Shown piece by piece: positions 7,108 through 8,210 of a DNA stretch of 8,210 nucleotides (its first letter is position 1; each line of letters starts with the position of its first letter). Both the position numbers and the translations under genes were made by a program. The stretch comes from Alphaproteobacteria bacterium (GTDB lineage: Bacteria > Pseudomonadota > Alphaproteobacteria > RF32 > CAG-239): assembly GCA_003542415.1 (NCBI GenBank), contig DPKR01000130.1, forward strand, positions 1-8,210. Reading direction: 5' to 3'. The notes under the pieces are model-generated. The model was not told where the DNA came from. It saw only the letters and a program-made list of their open reading frames with translations, and searched no databases.

Positions 7108-7881
7108 ATGCAACAAAAATATTCCGTCATTAAAGCTTTTTCAAAACCCTTCTTAGACATCACGGATAACAGTTTCATTTTTTTAAAAATCGCGGGGGCT
7201 TTTTCGCTTGTTCTTGCGTTGCTTTCTTTCGTGTTCGGGCAAACTTTTGCCTGCACCGTCCCTGCCTTAATTAATAAAACTTTCTGTCCTTCAAATGTTT
7301 TTTCATATATTGTCTACTTGCCCTTAAAGCTTTTTATTCTCTCTGTTTTTCTGCGCACTTGGTATGACAATATTTATCTTCAAAAACAAATTGATTTTTC
7401 TTATTTCAAAACGAATATTCGTTCTTTTTTCAAATTTTTCGGGCTTTTGATTGTCTTCATTGCCTTTAACTCACTACCGGCCCTTGCGTTTTATCTCTTG
7501 CTTGTCAGAAACCCTAATCCCGTTTGGCAGATAGAGCTTGTTTACTTTACCTTTGTATCGCTTGGCTTTATTATTCCGTTTGTTTCGCTTCGTTTTTATT
7601 CCAATTTAGCACTGCTGGTTGAAAATCGGCCTTGGCGGTCTTTTAAAGAAATTTATCAAAAAACGCAGTTCAAACTTTCCAAAATTTTCTTTTCGTTTGC
7701 TGTTGTTTTGGGGATCAGCCTGCTTTTATTTTTGAGCGTTAACAACAGCTTAAAAGCAAATGTCTTTGAACCGCTTTTGGTTTATAACATTTTGGGCGAA
7801 TATCTTTTTGAGCTTGTCTTTTTATTTATTTTCACATTGATGCTCAATTTTATCCGTGTTCAAAAAGAGAGTTTTGAATAA
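7108..7881 (+). CDS. Six-helix integral membrane protein, function unknown
   Basis: A 257-residue protein dominated by Phe, Leu and Ile. Likely membrane segments are at about 22-44, 64-82, 108-132, 143-163, 192-211 and 230-249. Basic residues cluster in the N-terminus, in loop 83-107, in loop 164-191 and at the C-terminus, which by the positive-inside rule puts both ends in the cytoplasm. Two cysteines (C49 and C60) then fall in the first external loop and could form a disulfide; this is inference. I see no enzymatic motif, transporter signature or signal peptide, and do not recognise the family. It follows dnaE by one base with a consensus Shine-Dalgarno sequence, so it is expressed as the second gene of a dnaE operon, although nothing in the protein points to replication. 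No terminator is visible between it and the tRNA promoter. Confidence 0.85.
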   Translation: MQQKYSVIKAFSKPFLDITDNSFIFLKIAGAFSLVLALLSFVFGQTFACTVPALINKTFCPSNVFSYIVYLPLKLFILSVFLRTWYDNIYLQKQIDFSYFKTNIRSFFKFFGLLIVFIAFNSLPALAFYLLLVRNPNPVWQIELVYFTFVSLGFIIPFVSLRFYSNLALLVENRPWRSFKEIYQKTQFKLSKIFFSFAVVLGISLLLFLSVNNSLKANVFEPLLVYNILGEYLFELVFLFIFTLMLNFIRVQKESFE

Positions 7882-7896
7882 AAATAATATTTATGC

Positions 7897-7925
7897 TTGA
7901 CTTTTGAAAAGATTACGCTTAAAAA
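7897..7925 (+). promoter_or_regulatory. Predicted tRNA-His promoter
   Basis: TTGACT (7897-7902) is followed after 17 nt by TAAAAA (7920-7925), a good -35 with a weak -10. The predicted start near 7932 would give a short 5' leader before the tRNA at 7939. Read-through from the dnaE operon is also possible. Confidence 0.5.
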
Positions 7926-7938
7926 AGCTTTTACCAAT

Positions 7939-8016
7939 GGCGGATTTAGCTCAGTTGGTTAGAGCGCTGGTTTGTGGTACCAGATGTCGTGAGTTCGAGT
8001 CTCATAATCCGCCCCA
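7939..8016 (+). tRNA. tRNA-His (anticodon GTG)
   Basis: The full cloverleaf can be drawn. The acceptor is 8 bp, GGCGGATT (7939-7946) with AATCCGCC (8006-8013), and so includes the G-1:C73 pair special to tRNA-His. The D-arm is GCTC...GAGC. The anticodon stem is CTGGT/ACCAG around TTGTGGT, with GTG at 7974-7976. The T-arm is GTGAG TTCGAGT CTCAT, with one G-T pair. The CCA end is encoded (8014-8016). A terminator follows closely. The last part of this gene is repeated at the window end (8184-8210). Confidence 0.97.
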
Positions 8017-8025
8017 TATAAAAAA

Positions 8026-8051
8026 GCTCACTTTTAAGTGGGCTTTTTTTT
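8026..8051 (+). terminator. Rho-independent terminator of tRNA-His
   Basis: GCTCACT (8026-8032) pairs with AGTGGGC (8037-8043), including one G-T pair, around a 4-nt loop. It is preceded by an A-run and followed by eight T residues (8044-8051). It lies 10 nt after the tRNA CCA end. Confidence 0.85.
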
Positions 8052-8183
8052 ATGGAAGAAAGGAACAGGACTCGAACTCACGAAAAAGTGAGTTTGACTA
8101 CAAGCGAAAGCGAGGCTGAAGCATCGCGGTCGGCCCTGCCGATGAGCGCAGTGAACAAGCTAACACGAAGTGTTATGCGAAGT
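8052..8183. other. GC-rich, hairpin-rich spacer containing tRNA-His-derived pieces
   Basis: No convincing ORF. An inverted 15-nt copy of the tRNA T-arm lies at 8069-8083 (complement of 7987-8001). It folds with GTGAGTT (8088-8094) into AACTCAC-GAAAAA-GTGAGTT. Further hairpins are TCGGC-CCT-GCCGA (8130-8142; alternatively CATCG with CGATG) and TAACAC-GAA-GTGTTA (8161-8175). GACTAC (8096-8101) is complementary to GTAGTC (8182-8187) and could close these hairpins into one branched structure. Its base composition is clearly richer in GC than the neighbouring genes. It may be a structured RNA, a small mobile repeat or a remnant of an integrated element. Confidence 0.6.
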
Positions 8184-8210
8184 AGTCTCATAATCCGCCC
8201 CATATAAAAA
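8184..8210 (+). repeat. Exact 27-bp direct copy of the tRNA-His 3' end
   Basis: Identical to 7998-8024, at 186-bp spacing. It runs from the T-loop through the acceptor strand and CCA into the A-run before the terminator. The copy continues to the last base of the window, so its real length is unknown. There is no complete second tRNA here. A duplicated tRNA 3' end is typical of integrase attachment sites, but a 186-bp spacing is far too short for an ordinary integrative element. Confidence 0.9.

Noticed and set aside
8052..8080. A second tRNA on the minus strand, suggested by GGACTCGAACTCAC
   Set aside because: Read on the minus strand, the T-loop motif has flanks (GTGAG and CCTGT) that do not pair, and no anticodon or D-arm follows; it is only a 15-nt tRNA fragment.
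7904..8119. A 71-codon open frame over the tRNA-His region
   Set aside because: It is the tRNA gene read as protein (LAQLVRA...GTRCREFES is a known tRNA translation artefact), and it continues through the terminator.
1..8210. CRISPR array, defence genes, transposase or integrase
   Set aside because: No short regularly spaced repeats and no matching protein motifs. The only repeats are the nth/parE element and the tRNA-His tail.

Overview
The window carries ordinary bacterial housekeeping genes at moderately low GC, with short, well-defined intergenic regions. DnaE and ParE both read like alphaproteobacterial versions. ParE has the uninterrupted TOPRIM domain and the 'YERIIIMTDADVDGAHI' context. 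DnaE starts with 'FIHLRVHTAYSLSEGA' and has a QSSLF clamp motif. The low GC suggests a host-associated or gut alphaproteobacterium; this is inference. The tRNA-His has the canonical encoded G-1 and C73, which argues against the alphaproteobacterial clade that lost that pair.

Layout. Positions 1-576 (+) hold the 3' nine-tenths of nth (endonuclease III), cut by the window start. Positions 577-877 hold two 110-bp direct copies of a repeat at 139-bp spacing. The second copy is the left half of a 128-bp imperfect palindrome that ends on the parE stop codon. parE (878-2866, -) converges on nth. A compact divergent promoter region (about 2890-2990) serves parE on one side and, on the other, a short unit of about 415 nt coding for a 65-residue two-helix membrane protein (3131-3328). 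That unit ends at a strong terminator. A GC-rich hairpin (3467-3501) lies in the gap before dnaE (3630-7106, +). The dnaE promoter sits so close to the ATG that the mRNA should be leaderless or nearly so. A 257-residue six-helix membrane protein of unknown function (7108-7881) follows dnaE by one base, with its Shine-Dalgarno sequence inside the last dnaE codons. A tRNA-His(GTG) with its own promoter and terminator follows. The window ends in a GC-rich, hairpin-rich segment that finishes with an exact 27-bp copy of the tRNA-His 3' end, 186 bp downstream of the original.

The protein genes serve DNA maintenance: base-excision repair (Nth), chromosome decatenation (ParE) and replicative synthesis (DnaE). 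They are not one operon. I do not see a defence system, CRISPR array, transposase or integrase. The least explained structure is the tRNA-His tail duplication with its hairpin-rich spacer, followed by the nth/parE palindromic repeat and the leaderless dnaE start.
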